Shown: piece by piece, positions 22,867-32,463 of the stretch
How the letters are laid out: each line of letters opens with the position of its first letter
How positions within the stretch are numbered: the stretch's first letter is position 1
DNA from: Calonectria ilicicola
Taxonomy: Eukaryota; Ascomycota; Sordariomycetes; Hypocreales; Nectriaceae
Assembly: GCA_020809705.1 (NCBI GenBank)
Contig: CP085827.1
Coordinates: forward strand, 5,580,001-5,644,000
DNA: 64,000 nt
Reading direction: 5' to 3'
The notes under the pieces: model-generated
What the model was told of the DNA's origin: nothing
What the model saw: only the letters and a program-made list of their open reading frames with translations
Database searches by the model: none
Position numbers and translations under genes: made by a program

Positions 22867-25115
22867 CATAGCGTAGCACCAGTGATTAAAGGTGCAATAA
22901 TTTCGCCAATACAGAGATTAAAAACATATGAGGCAAACTGTAGAATTCGAACATTGAATATTGAGCTCAGACGTTGAGCAATAGCAGTCTAGCTAGTACA
23001 TACCCCACCATGTTCCAGTATTGCTAGAAGTAAATAGAACATAAATAGCATTATCAGGGGTAATATGGGAGCCAGGAGGTTCCAGAGAATATATATTTTC
23101 TACAAGATGCTTATCAAGAGAAGGCTTAACTTGCACCACATTCAACACCAACATTGCGCACTTAGTAGCATTCTTAGGGGAAGATAGTGCTAAAGCAGCG
23201 CGAGTTTGCTTCACTATCTGCTGCTAGCGCTACAGAGGGTGTGAAGGATCCAAAGGAACCCAAGCAGCACCTGCTTTGTTAATGGCCAGAATGGAGACAA
23301 AATACCAGACTAACTTTTCAAAGCAAACCAGATTTGCGGTCTAAACACCACAAGAGTCAATCAAATAAGGAGCCAGTCGGTTGGCAGATGCATCAAGTTA
23401 AGCATATGTTAACTCCCTATCCCAAGCGTCAATAGCTAAAGAATGCGGCCGGGAAAGTGCCTGTTCGGTGATTAGATGATGAACGCAAGACCGAATAATA
23501 CGTGGGTCTTCAGAATTGTATGAAACAGCTTTTTTAAGATCCTATGGGCCTTGAATAGAAATAGTACTAAGAGTCTGGTCTTGCTTTTCTGTAATTTGGA
23601 GTATGGTATGCTGATAGTGCTGAGCAAGGGTATTGATTTGGCTTTTCGATACCGAAGAAGGATTAAAAGCCATTATAAGCTCGATGCGGTCATTGTGGGT
23701 AAAAGCCTGAAAGACTAAAGGATATGTGAAATAACCTCCCAAAGCTTCCACGTCATATAGAGTTCCGAGTCAGCAAGCATCATCATCGCTCAATACGTGT
23801 TGAGCAGGTTGAATAACAAGAAGACTGGAAAAGTCACAGGCTTCCTAAGCCTCTTGGCTAAGTTTCAAGATATTTTGTAGACCAAACTCCTCAAACACAA
23901 CGGACTCAGACATTTGCTGCTGGATTTGGTACAGGAATTTTGAAACAATTTGGGCTTTATCTAGACGAACCCGTACTGGGAGTGTGGAAATCACAGGTCC
24001 TGTCATCTTATCGACGCCAGCCAGTGGTACCGAAGCACACATCATCGGTGCCACAATAGCGAGCAAGTACAACTGCCCACGCGGCCCGGAGAACCGTCAC
24101 AGTTGTAATTGTAATATTATCGATTCAAAGGAAATTAAAATGAATCCTAATAATCTTTGTGGTTGAGATAGGAGCAGCAATCCTGGGGAAATTGGCTTGT
24201 TGAGCACCCTTCAGTTTATTAGTCTAATATTGAAAAGATGCATTATAATTAAGTTTCATAGTACCATTGATGAAGCTTGAGTAAGACTCTAAGAATGAAA
24301 TGTTCCCTTGATATATAGTTTGCAGTGACCTAAGAATCACATTTATATTCTATCTATTGAAAATCGTATGATAGAGGAGGAGGATAAAGTATCGGATGCC
24401 CGATAGCTTAGTGATTAGTGCATACCAGGTAAGTCGAGTTCTGTACTTCATCTTAATGGACTTCAAGCTTTTCATCATATATACCTGGAATCTAACACCT
24501 TGTGTCGATTCCTAGATAGCCTCTTGGCGAATGACAGCCTAAATTAATACCATTCCAGCTTATTATTTAAGTGCGAAGGTTCTAGCTCATTTGAACAGTC
24601 TTATTCCATGCATTTTTTAAAAGATGCATGTCAATATGATCAGGGATTTTGTGGACATACGTTCCAATATAAAAACCAGTTTGCTTGACACCAAGTGCTA
24701 TTAGAACCTCTTGAAGTTCTGTGCAGAGATAAGCATCTTTAATATCATAGATTGCTTTTAATTGGCATTTATCCTGGATAGTTGACTTAATAGTATCCAA
24801 TTTGATATTTAGTAATAAGGCAAACGGGTTAACAATATATGACTCGGTTTCCTCTTCCTCAATCGCCCCGTCTGTGACTACGAAGAGCCAAACATCTTCA
24901 AAGACATCCTTAATAGTAATCTTTATTCCTACTTTGCGAACAGCCGTGACAAATTGGATGGCAGTAATGGAATCTGATCTAATCTAATGGAAGCTATTGT
25001 TCTTTCCAATCTGTTCAAAACTCATTTTGAAAACTTGGGCCCAAATATCACAAAACTTGAACTCCATTGCCTTGGTTACTTCCACATGTTCCTCGGAAGC
25101 AAGTCCGTAGGTATT
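22867..25115 (-). pseudogene. NRPS relic, carrier, condensation and adenylation N-terminal part
   Basis: Read leftwards: a carrier domain (about 25,080-24,850; ICDIWAQVFKM-like text, then SDSITAIQFVTAV with the first Gly of GGDS lost); the start of a condensation domain (YLCTELQEVLIALGVKQTGFYIG, where YPCTPLQEGL is usual); its later part ([40 protein letters not shown]); and an adenylation domain with [16 protein letters not shown], a worn A3 (LFTSSNTGTWWG) and A4 ([16 protein letters not shown]). TAG replaces CAG at SHPL*R*QQ, the same decay as the other blocks. It stops at the LTR at 22,866 and at a 151-bp insertion at 25,116. It is homologous to the block at 9.4-11.3 kb and is either an earlier module of the same gene or a second gene. 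Confidence 0.82.
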
Positions 25116-25266
25116 TGTCACAAGACGAGGCCAGGGGTAGGCATAATAACTATGTTGTACGATGAAGAGGGCAGAAGGCTCTCACTACGGTCAACTAATA
25201 TTAAAATTGTATGTGTGTGTGACACACACGCGACTGCACACATGACTTCATGTGTGACCTGTGATA
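25116..25266 (+). repeat. 151-bp TGTCACA..TGTGA(C/T)A insertion, copy A
   Basis: One of three copies in the window (also 37,722 and 40,304). It begins TGTCACAAGACGAGG and ends CTGTGATA (TGTGACA in the others). It has TG..CA-like ends and an internal TGTGTGTGTGACACACACG near-palindrome. It interrupts the NRPS frame at its left edge. No clear target duplication for this copy. Confidence 0.7.
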
Positions 25267-25418
25267 ATAAGACCGTAAGATCCGCCCTTTGACAAATATG
25301 ACTACTGTAGTAACTAATGGAGAAATATTCTATTTTCAAACATACACATATTCATTTCTTGAACTTGGTTTGAATATATCAACTGATTCCTAATCTAAGC
25401 TAAGCCATTTTGTTTTGC

Positions 25419-25581
25419 TGATACGGAAATGGTGTCAACACATATGGAACCCTGTAAGTGTGTGCCTTAGGCACCCTTGGAAGGCATATATAAGCCCGTT
25501 ACTAGGGTAGATAGAGAAGAAGACATTAACCTTCCTACTACATATCATTAAGACCCCTACTGTTCTAATCCTACCGTATCA
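25419..25581 (+). repeat. 163-bp solo-LTR-like insertion, copy 1
   Basis: It starts TGATACGG and ends CCGTATCA (perfect 8-bp terminal inverted repeat) and is flanked by a perfect 5-bp duplication TTTGC (25,414-25,418 and 25,582-25,586). It contains CATATATAAG, a TATA-like box. It is identical, in reverse orientation, to 34,296-34,458. TG..CA ends plus a 5-bp duplication are typical of LTRs, so this is probably a solo LTR of a small retroelement. Confidence 0.85.
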
Positions 25582-27074
25582 TTTGCATACTCCACCAATT
25601 CCCTACATTCTTCCTCAGTCATCATATTTTCATCTTTAAAATAGTCCATTATAAGTGGATGCTGGAGTTCCTGTGGCAGCTCTGGGCGATTTCTCCATTG
25701 TTCCACTACCCAATGACCGTATTCCATGCCAGGAGCAGAGTATTTTTTGCATAAACGGGTAATATCCCAAAACTCACCAGGATCAAAGTTGCATAGGAAA
25801 GTGGTTGATCCATTGGAAAGATGCTGTAAACCAATTGCTAAATATTCAAATCTGGCATTGTAGAATGCATCTATGTCGAAAGACACACCTCTTTTGGCCT
25901 CACGAAGTTCCTCAGATTCGGGAAACACTGCTTTGACCGCACGTGTCAAAGCAACGTCTCGATGGATTACCTTTTGAAATATTTGCGAGCATGATTCTGG
26001 CTCTGGCCCGGCATCAAAAAAAGTAACCATTGAGTCGGGAGGGATGCCAGCTGAAGTTAGGGCAAATATCGAACTAAACCACCGAGCTAGTTCTCTAGAA
26101 AGCTTGTTAGAAAATCTTTTCCATCTCTCAGCATTCTGAAAGATGGTCTTCCACAGATTTATCCGTCGCTCGATGCGGAGATGTGGATTCTCCTTGTAGA
26201 AGAAGATTAGACCTTCTACATGAGGCCATGGATGAGCCACTGAAAGATGGTCTTCGTGGATGAGAATATTTCGAATTTGACATCGTGTAGTTGATGGTAT
26301 CGAATGGAGAAAGAAAATAGCTGTGGCAGTAGTTGAGAAGCGATATTTTCCTTTAAAATATCCATCTCTTAAAGCCTCACGCTCCCATTTTTCTGGGACT
26401 AGCAGGATATCTGCCATTTCTTGAAGTTGACTTCGTGTGGGGATAAACCAAGAGTAATCACCTAAACTAATCAATTTGCGAATAGTCTTGTGAGGAATAT
26501 CAGGTTCGTAACCGTCATCAGTCTCGGGCGTTTCACGGCTTTTAATGTGATCTAAGTCATCTGCGTTGTACCGAGTAGTGATAAGGTCCAGTAAATATCT
26601 GACCACTTGATGATGTTGGTGTGGAATTTCTTGGTATCTGATACCGAATCTTGGGTGATTCTGCTGGGCCACCCGCAGGAGATAATCCGCGTTGGCTTTA
26701 AATGAGGGGAACTTTTTCACCGCCTTCGCGAGCATGTCCTTATCAAGTAAATGATGAAAACGCTCTAGCTGCTGGTCTTCCGCAAAGTAAAGCCATGTAA
26801 TAAAGAGTGAAAATCGGCTAGCAGCGAGGGATAAATAGTGTGAATAGACAGTTGAGATGGTTATTTTGTTTAAAGCCAATGCAAGGTCTTTTGTCTCGGC
26901 CGCAACCAGTGTGCATGTGTACATAAGGTTCAGTTCGATGGGTGCACCGCCGGGTGCAGTGAGCTGTCGCAAATTGGAACTAATAACGTAACCACCAGGA
27001 AGAATAAAATACTCTCGGTAGATTAACTGTCGGATCTCGTAGGGGAGATTGAGGAGGGAGTAATGGGATGGCAT
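25557..27074 (-). CDS. F-box-like fungal protein, 505 aa
   Basis: A single open frame from ATG 27,074. The N-terminus LLNLPYEIRQLIYREYF resembles the F-box-like start common in Pezizomycotina proteins of unknown function (LP.EIR..IY). The rest (about 450 residues) is mostly helical with no motif I can name. Such proteins are often presumed to be substrate adaptors of SCF ubiquitin ligases, but that is not shown here. The frame is intact with no damage. The last residues (from Asp in YANDTVGLEQ) and the stop codon are read from the 163-bp insertion at 25,419-25,581, so the original C-terminus has been replaced. Neighbours are relics and repeats, so it is a surviving accessory gene. No intron is apparent. 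Confidence 0.75.
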   Translation of the reverse strand: MPSHYSLLNLPYEIRQLIYREYFILPGGYVISSNLRQLTAPGGAPIELNLMYTCTLVAAETKDLALALNKITISTVYSHYLSLAASRFSLFITWLYFAEDQQLERFHHLLDKDMLAKAVKKFPSFKANADYLLRVAQQNHPRFGIRYQEIPHQHHQVVRYLLDLITTRYNADDLDHIKSRETPETDDGYEPDIPHKTIRKLISLGDYSWFIPTRSQLQEMADILLVPEKWEREALRDGYFKGKYRFSTTATAIFFLHSIPSTTRCQIRNILIHEDHLSVAHPWPHVEGLIFFYKENPHLRIERRINLWKTIFQNAERWKRFSNKLSRELARWFSSIFALTSAGIPPDSMVTFFDAGPEPESCSQIFQKVIHRDVALTRAVKAVFPESEELREAKRGVSFDIDAFYNARFEYLAIGLQHLSNGSTTFLCNFDPGEFWDITRLCKKYSAPGMEYGHWVVEQWRNRPELPQELQHPLIMDYFKDENMMTEEECRELVEYANDTVGLEQ

Positions 27075-27553
27075 TTTCGACGGCGCCTGAGTTGAGATAG
27101 GATGACAATATGCGAAACAAGGTAAAAAGAGAAGAAGATGCAGTTTGGATGGACAGGGGAGGGCATGGGCCGTTATGTACCCGGGACGTGCCCCACATGC
27201 GACCGATTGATTTGAGAGGGGAGAAACCTTGTCTTACCAGCTCACTCGACACAAACGAAGGCGTTAAATCTACTACTACAGCAATGTGCGCCCACGCACA
27301 ACTGTTGGTGAAAGTTGTCTGCTGACTTTTACGATCGCTAGGAAGCTTTTGCGCAAATATGGTTGAGCTGGGCACATGGTAGTTTTATTATGCTTAGATA
27401 TCGGACTCAACCTGGAGCTCCAGAACCACGAGGTGGCAGATATCGTTTACCCAACCAAGGAACATTCAACTTAAAGATGCGCACAGCGCAACCTTGATGG
27501 CCTCATGAAAACTTAGATAATCGTACTTAAGATGGCTTCCCCCGCCAAGACCA
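27075..27553. other. Upstream region of the F-box-like gene, no gene seen
   Basis: 480 bp with no supported coding region. Presumably the promoter of the leftward gene; no clear TATA box. Confidence 0.35.
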
Positions 27554-28558
27554 GTGAACCCGAACGCAGATCTTCCATCCCCAACCAACACAATGCCTGC
27601 ATTCCAGCGTCGCGTTCTCCAAGAACCAACCCACCCGTCCACCGAGAGATATGCCAATGGTAGTCTCTACAAACGACTTTCTCCCGAAAAAGACACTATC
27701 AAGTTCTACAAAATGATCCATGACCATGGGCTCAACACAACGGAGAAAGCAGCCCGTTCATTCCAGTACTCCAATGACTCATCTTACAATTCGCCAAATG
27801 CAAACACCCAATAGCTTTGTTCCTCGCAGCTATACAGCAACCTATGGATCTGACAACGTACCCATATTTTGTGGCTCCTCACAACCACTCAAACGTTCAC
27901 TTTTCCACAAACTATGCAAATGACCCACGCTATGCAAGCCTCAGCAATGCAGCCATCCAATCCACAATTACCCTATCTTGTATATTCTCTCAGTGCAATG
28001 CAAATGTTACCTGGAATTATACAAGATAACATGGAAATTCCCAGCTGGGGACAACCCTTATTGCCAATTTCCTCTCCTGCTCAACAAATGTCTGGGATTA
28101 TCGACTCGCAAGTTTATGGCTCATTGTGTGCAAGAATTCAATCTCTCGAATTCCAGACTCGACATTTTGCTACTCAAAGCCAATATCACTCTGGACCGCG
28201 AGCACCTTGGTGTATTCCTCGCAACGATAGCCAACCAATAGATCCTTCGGCACCTAGGGTTACTGCTGTTGACTTTGAGGAATGTGAAGTCGGTTCACGA
28301 GGCCAGAATCCTGACAGGCCAGTTGGGATACCACATCTTGTTGACAATGAGAATGACATTCTTTGGCTGCAAAACTCCCAACTTTCGGATATCATTGCAA
28401 AGCTTAAGCGCTATAGCTATCCATGGAACAAAATTATCAATGTGTCCATCCAAGTTATTCTCAATAAATGTCGTATTGCCTTCTTTGCGAAAAACCGCAA
28501 AGATGAGGAGGTGTTGGTAACACAAGTCGACGTGGCCCTGTGTGGTCACGTAAACTAG
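27554..28558 (+). pseudogene. Possible decayed gene, unknown family
   Basis: Two stretches in the same frame (27,554-27,814 and 27,869-28,558) are separated by about 50 bp with two stops, where the other frames read through. The second part gives about 230 residues, rich in Gln/Met/Pro at first, then DNENDILWLQNSQLSDII and FFAKNRKDEEVLVTQVDV. I recognise no family. Shared frame and length suggest a former gene with an intron or small indels near 27,814-27,869. Chance open reading is possible. Confidence 0.3.
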
Positions 28559-30010
28559 GCAACCAAGGCGTTTGCACGCGTAACTAGACTAGCTAGAAAA
28601 ACAACAACAAGTCATATCACGAAAAACAGTAGCTACGAAGCAACGTGAATGTGGCTATAGCCCGAGCCTACCCACAGGAGGATATAAGAAAAAACAGTCT
28701 AACTTTTAGTTTGATATTGGGCCTCCAAGATGAACCCCAAAAAATTTATCGCTATTTACGAATTGGCGATGCTTGTTGTACATTTGGTCGAAACCTTGAC
28801 CCCAACAAGACATACTTGAAGCCCACAAGGATTTAAGAAATTACAATGACAATCTAAATAGCTTCTTCAAGTTGAAGTCTTGCATCAAATAGAAATCTAT
28901 GGTGCCCTGAGATGAACGCATCACCCTAGTCGTGACACACTCTTACGCGCTGGCATGTGGGATTTTATATCACGGAATTCGAGCTAATAAGCTACACGAA
29001 GCATTTTCTACAAACGAAATGAGCTAGGATTTATTTAAAAACCAAATACCAATCTACAGAGAATAATATACATGATCATACACGTCCTTGGCAAAATGCA
29101 TTTGTTAGGGGACAGCCACTATTTATACGCACCACCGTTTATACGCACCACCATCAAATACACCGAAACTTGTGCTATCGCTGTCATTTTCTCTAACAAT
29201 CTAGTGGCTTGGCAGGTTAAGCGCGAAAAAAAAGAGGCGGGTAGGCGCGTACGCGTTAAGAAAAGAAAGTTTAGATGTACTTCTTGCTTCTGGATATACA
29301 GCAATTCGATACCCTGGTCTTTCTATCCTATCCAAACAGGAGTGCTTTGTTTATATACAAGTTATGCACAGAATAGAGTATAATTGCAATTGGTTTTCCA
29401 AGTTACTTCCACAAGACTGGGGTGAGCCTTGTGCGCTAGCCCGCTTACGCGCTCTTTTACTCCTTCTTAGAATAAGTCCAATTTCAGAGACCTACCCCGC
29501 TAACTAGCTTAAATATGCGAGCTTCTTGTATAAGTTATAAATAAAATATAGAAAATATATAATTAAATCACTAATATATAAGAGTTGGAGATTTTACTCC
29601 TTTACAATGTCCCTTAGTAATACTGATTAGTAATATATTGGTAATATAACTTAATATTATCTCCAACCTAAGGTATTGTATAATTGTTTATTAAATATAC
29701 TGAATACTAAAAGAATTTTCGCATGATCTTAAGGAACTTATGGCTTCTAATTCTACAGATACCTAAGCTAAAGCTAGTTAATATAATAAACCATCTTGCA
29801 ATTCAATTTATTATATAATATTTTAAGACTTTAATTTAGGGTACTTCCACTTACAATTAGATTATGTGTACATGATTAGGTTACAGTATGGCAAAGCATA
29901 TCATAGAGCACATCATGGAGCATACCAAGCTGTGCCTGGGCCAGGTTCGGTGCCATGGTGCAACATAATGAGGGACCTTATTAGTGGCTTGAGGCCATAA
30001 TTTGCAGATA
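28559..30010. other. AT-rich repeat-decay region, no gene
   Basis: About 1.45 kb, becoming very AT-rich after 29,500. No supported gene. A 15-bp unit (TTTATACGCACCACC) occurs twice in tandem at about 29,123-29,155. The composition fits repeat-induced point mutation. Confidence 0.45.
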
Positions 30011-30015
30011 ATTTG

Positions 30016-30640
30016 TGTTATGACCCAAACACCCAAAGGCGGTAACCACGGGCAGAACCCCAACCAATCATAACAAAACTACCCTGGACCCACATAACCA
30101 GCCAATAAGAGTAAAGTCGAACGGCCCCCGTTCGACATCACCGAAGATCGCAACGAACATTGTCGAACCGACTCCGTTCGACCATTGCGATAACGGAGCC
30201 TTAGATATAGTAGTATATAGACGGATCAGATCCTACCGTAAGGAACGGAACTGATCAGCTTTCAATACAACTTGGTTACCTTAATTGTGATTGACTATTA
30301 CCTAACGTAACACTTCTATTGCTCTATTTACCATAACGCGCCTAACCATCCTGCCAACAATACAGGGGGAGCTTGGCCCTATCGGGCCAGGGCCCTCCGG
30401 GCCCACGCGCAAAGGAGCTCTTCGAAGAAGTTTTTTGTCAAGTTGTCGAGAACTCGCGTGGCCCCGCTCTTACCAAACGTAACACTTTTTTTAGGCCAAT
30501 TAGAAGCCAGAAGCTAAGACAAATGTAGAACCAATCAGAGGCAAGAAAGTCCCTGGTCCTGGACAAAGTAACTCTTCTTCGAAGAGCAAACCCTTCGTTC
30601 TGATTGGTTCATCAAGTTGGGAATTGACCAGACCGTTACA
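30016..30640 (+). repeat. 5' LTR of gypsy element, 625 bp
   Basis: Bounded by TGTTATG and CCGTTACA, preceded by ATTTG. It contains 226 bp (about 30,362-30,587) that the 3' LTR lacks. This extra piece holds a 14-bp inverted repeat (GCTCTTCGAAGAAG at 30,417-30,430 and its complement at 30,574-30,587) and GGCCC/GGGCC palindromes. The core TTTCAATACAACTTGGTTACC is shared with the other gypsy LTRs in the window. Confidence 0.88.
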
Positions 30641-30693
30641 CGTTGAAAGCTCTTGTTCAGTTGGTTACCCGCGTCAACAATTGAGCAATAACA

Positions 30694-32463
30694 ATGTCCG
30701 GAAAGAACCCCGCCACCACTGCTCCTCCTAGCAACGCCGAGTTGACTACGGAATTACAGCAGGTCAAGAAGAAACTCGCGGATGCGCAAGCTCAGCTTAA
30801 AGCAAAAGAAGCCGGAACCACTACAGTCGAAGGAAGCAAGGGTAAAGACATTAGTGAAATTCTAAGACCCCCGGCCCCGGAACCCTTCCTAGGAAAAGCC
30901 GCCAATATAGTCCCCTTCCTTACCCGAATGAAGGGATACTTCCGCTTCTTCCCAACCCGACTTACAACTCCTAAAGCCCAAGTATTATACACTAAAACCC
31001 TTCTCCAAGGAAATACAGGAGTATAGTTCAAACCCATCATGAGAGACTATTTAGAAAATGAGGATGACGCCGATCAAACTAAAGAAACTCGAGAAATCTT
31101 CAGAGACTGGGAAAATTTCGAGACCGCTATTAAAGACAACTTCAGCACAGTCAACATAGAACAACAAGCTGTGAATCAGTTATATAAGCTCAAACAAACA
31201 AAATCCTACAGCCAGTATTCGGCCGAATTCAAAAGAATTGCAGCACAAACAGCCTGGGATGATGATGCACTAATGGAACTCTACTATAAAGGCCTGAAGG
31301 GCGAAGTCAAGGATGAAATCTATAAGGAAAACCGGCCAGAAAAACTCTCGGAGTATATCAAAAGTGCTGTCAAGATCGACGAAAGACAATTTAACCGACG
31401 CAAAGAACGCGCCCGAGATAACAAAACCCCATACATCCCGAACAAAGGAAAAACCCAGAACAAGCAGCAAAGCACCGCACATAGGACTCATTCAGGACCA
31501 ATGGAACTTGGCGCCACCCAGGGTTATAACAAAAGTAAGATCACCTGCTTCAACTGCGGAAAGAAAGGACATAAATCCTTCGAATGCCGCTCCCCGAAAA
31601 CAGGAAACCAGTTCAAACCTGTACCAGAAGGACAGAAACAACTCAACACTATAAAAACCCAATGGACCCCGGTACCAGAAGGGAAAGGGGACACCACAGG
31701 AAAAGTTATTCTTACTGTCACTAAGAAACATAAACCAACCACCATAATCAAGCAGTATACAGAAGACCACGAGTTACGCAAGGTAAAACTCACTCCACAA
31801 CAAGAAATCGACGAAGCTATCCGAAAAGTATGGTTAACCTAACAAGAAGGCCAGTCCTGCCTTCCCCACAAATGGCTAGAACAAGCCAAGAAGATAGGAA
31901 TCCCTGCATCCATCCTAGATGTGTATACCGACAAAGCACCAGCATGGTGGGATACCTACACTTATAATGAAAACGGAAATAGGAAATGGACAACGAATAT
32001 TAAAAGAATAGCCCAGCAAGTCAAGGAACCCTCGTGGGATGGAGACAAAGTCTTCCTACTTGCACAAAGCGAATGGCAACCAGGAAACCGCGACCCCCGA
32101 CCTATCCAACATAAGGAGGACGACCCTAGACTAAACTCGGCACACAAAGAACATAAGAACATCTCATAGGTAAGCTGCTACGATCACGACTGCCTCCAAC
32201 ACATAGAGCAAAAACAGTATGCAGCATGCTTCCCTATTAGGGTAGAAGACATGGTTATCCACCGCGCCTACGGGAGACACTTCGACCAACACGAAGTAAC
32301 AGGAAGAAACCCCCACTACCAGTTCACTATATTGGAACCAGGTGAGCCTGAGTTCCCCAATTGCAGCGAGCTGCCCTGGAATGAATGTCAAGACCCCAAA
32401 TACAACATCCACATGATAGATAAAGTAATGGCCTGGCACCGAATAAAACCAAAAAACGAGTAG
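30694..32463 (+). pseudogene. gag: gypsy gag
   Basis: Starts at ATG 30,694 and stays in one frame to TAG 32,461-32,463. It has an N-terminal Ala/Lys-rich coiled segment, a capsid-like region (FRDWENFETAIKDNFST, YSQYSAEFKRIAAQT, LMELYYKGLKGEVKDEI) and a CCHC zinc knuckle CFNCGKKGHKSFEC (31,546-31,587). After it come about 290 further residues including HPFSI-like acidic/aromatic text near FDQHEVTGRNPHYQF. Gag forms the particle and the knuckle binds the RNA. In-frame stops at 31,024 (TAG), 31,840 (TAA) and 32,167 (TAG) sit where Gln fits, consistent with C-to-T decay. The terminal TAG follows a frameshift heptamer and is probably the natural gag stop. Confidence 0.85.
32451..32457 (+). promoter_or_regulatory. 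Candidate -1 ribosomal frameshift site between gag and pol
   Basis: The heptamer A AAA AAC is in the correct gag register (CCA AAA AAC GAG TAG). Slipping back one base gives AAA AAA CGA GTA GAG CCC, which is the open pol frame. The gag stop is four bases downstream of the heptamer. GC-rich text that could form a stem or pseudoknot follows (CCCCCTG..CAGGAGCGGCTAGGGC). Confidence 0.7.

Noticed and set aside
30016..30359. A 344-bp LTR ending at CCAACA, with the 3' copy ending at 37,258
   Set aside because: Flanks did not match. Extending to CCGTTACA/CCGTTATA gives a perfect ATTTG duplication and explains the repeated 52 bp after each, so the longer LTR with a 226-bp length difference is correct.
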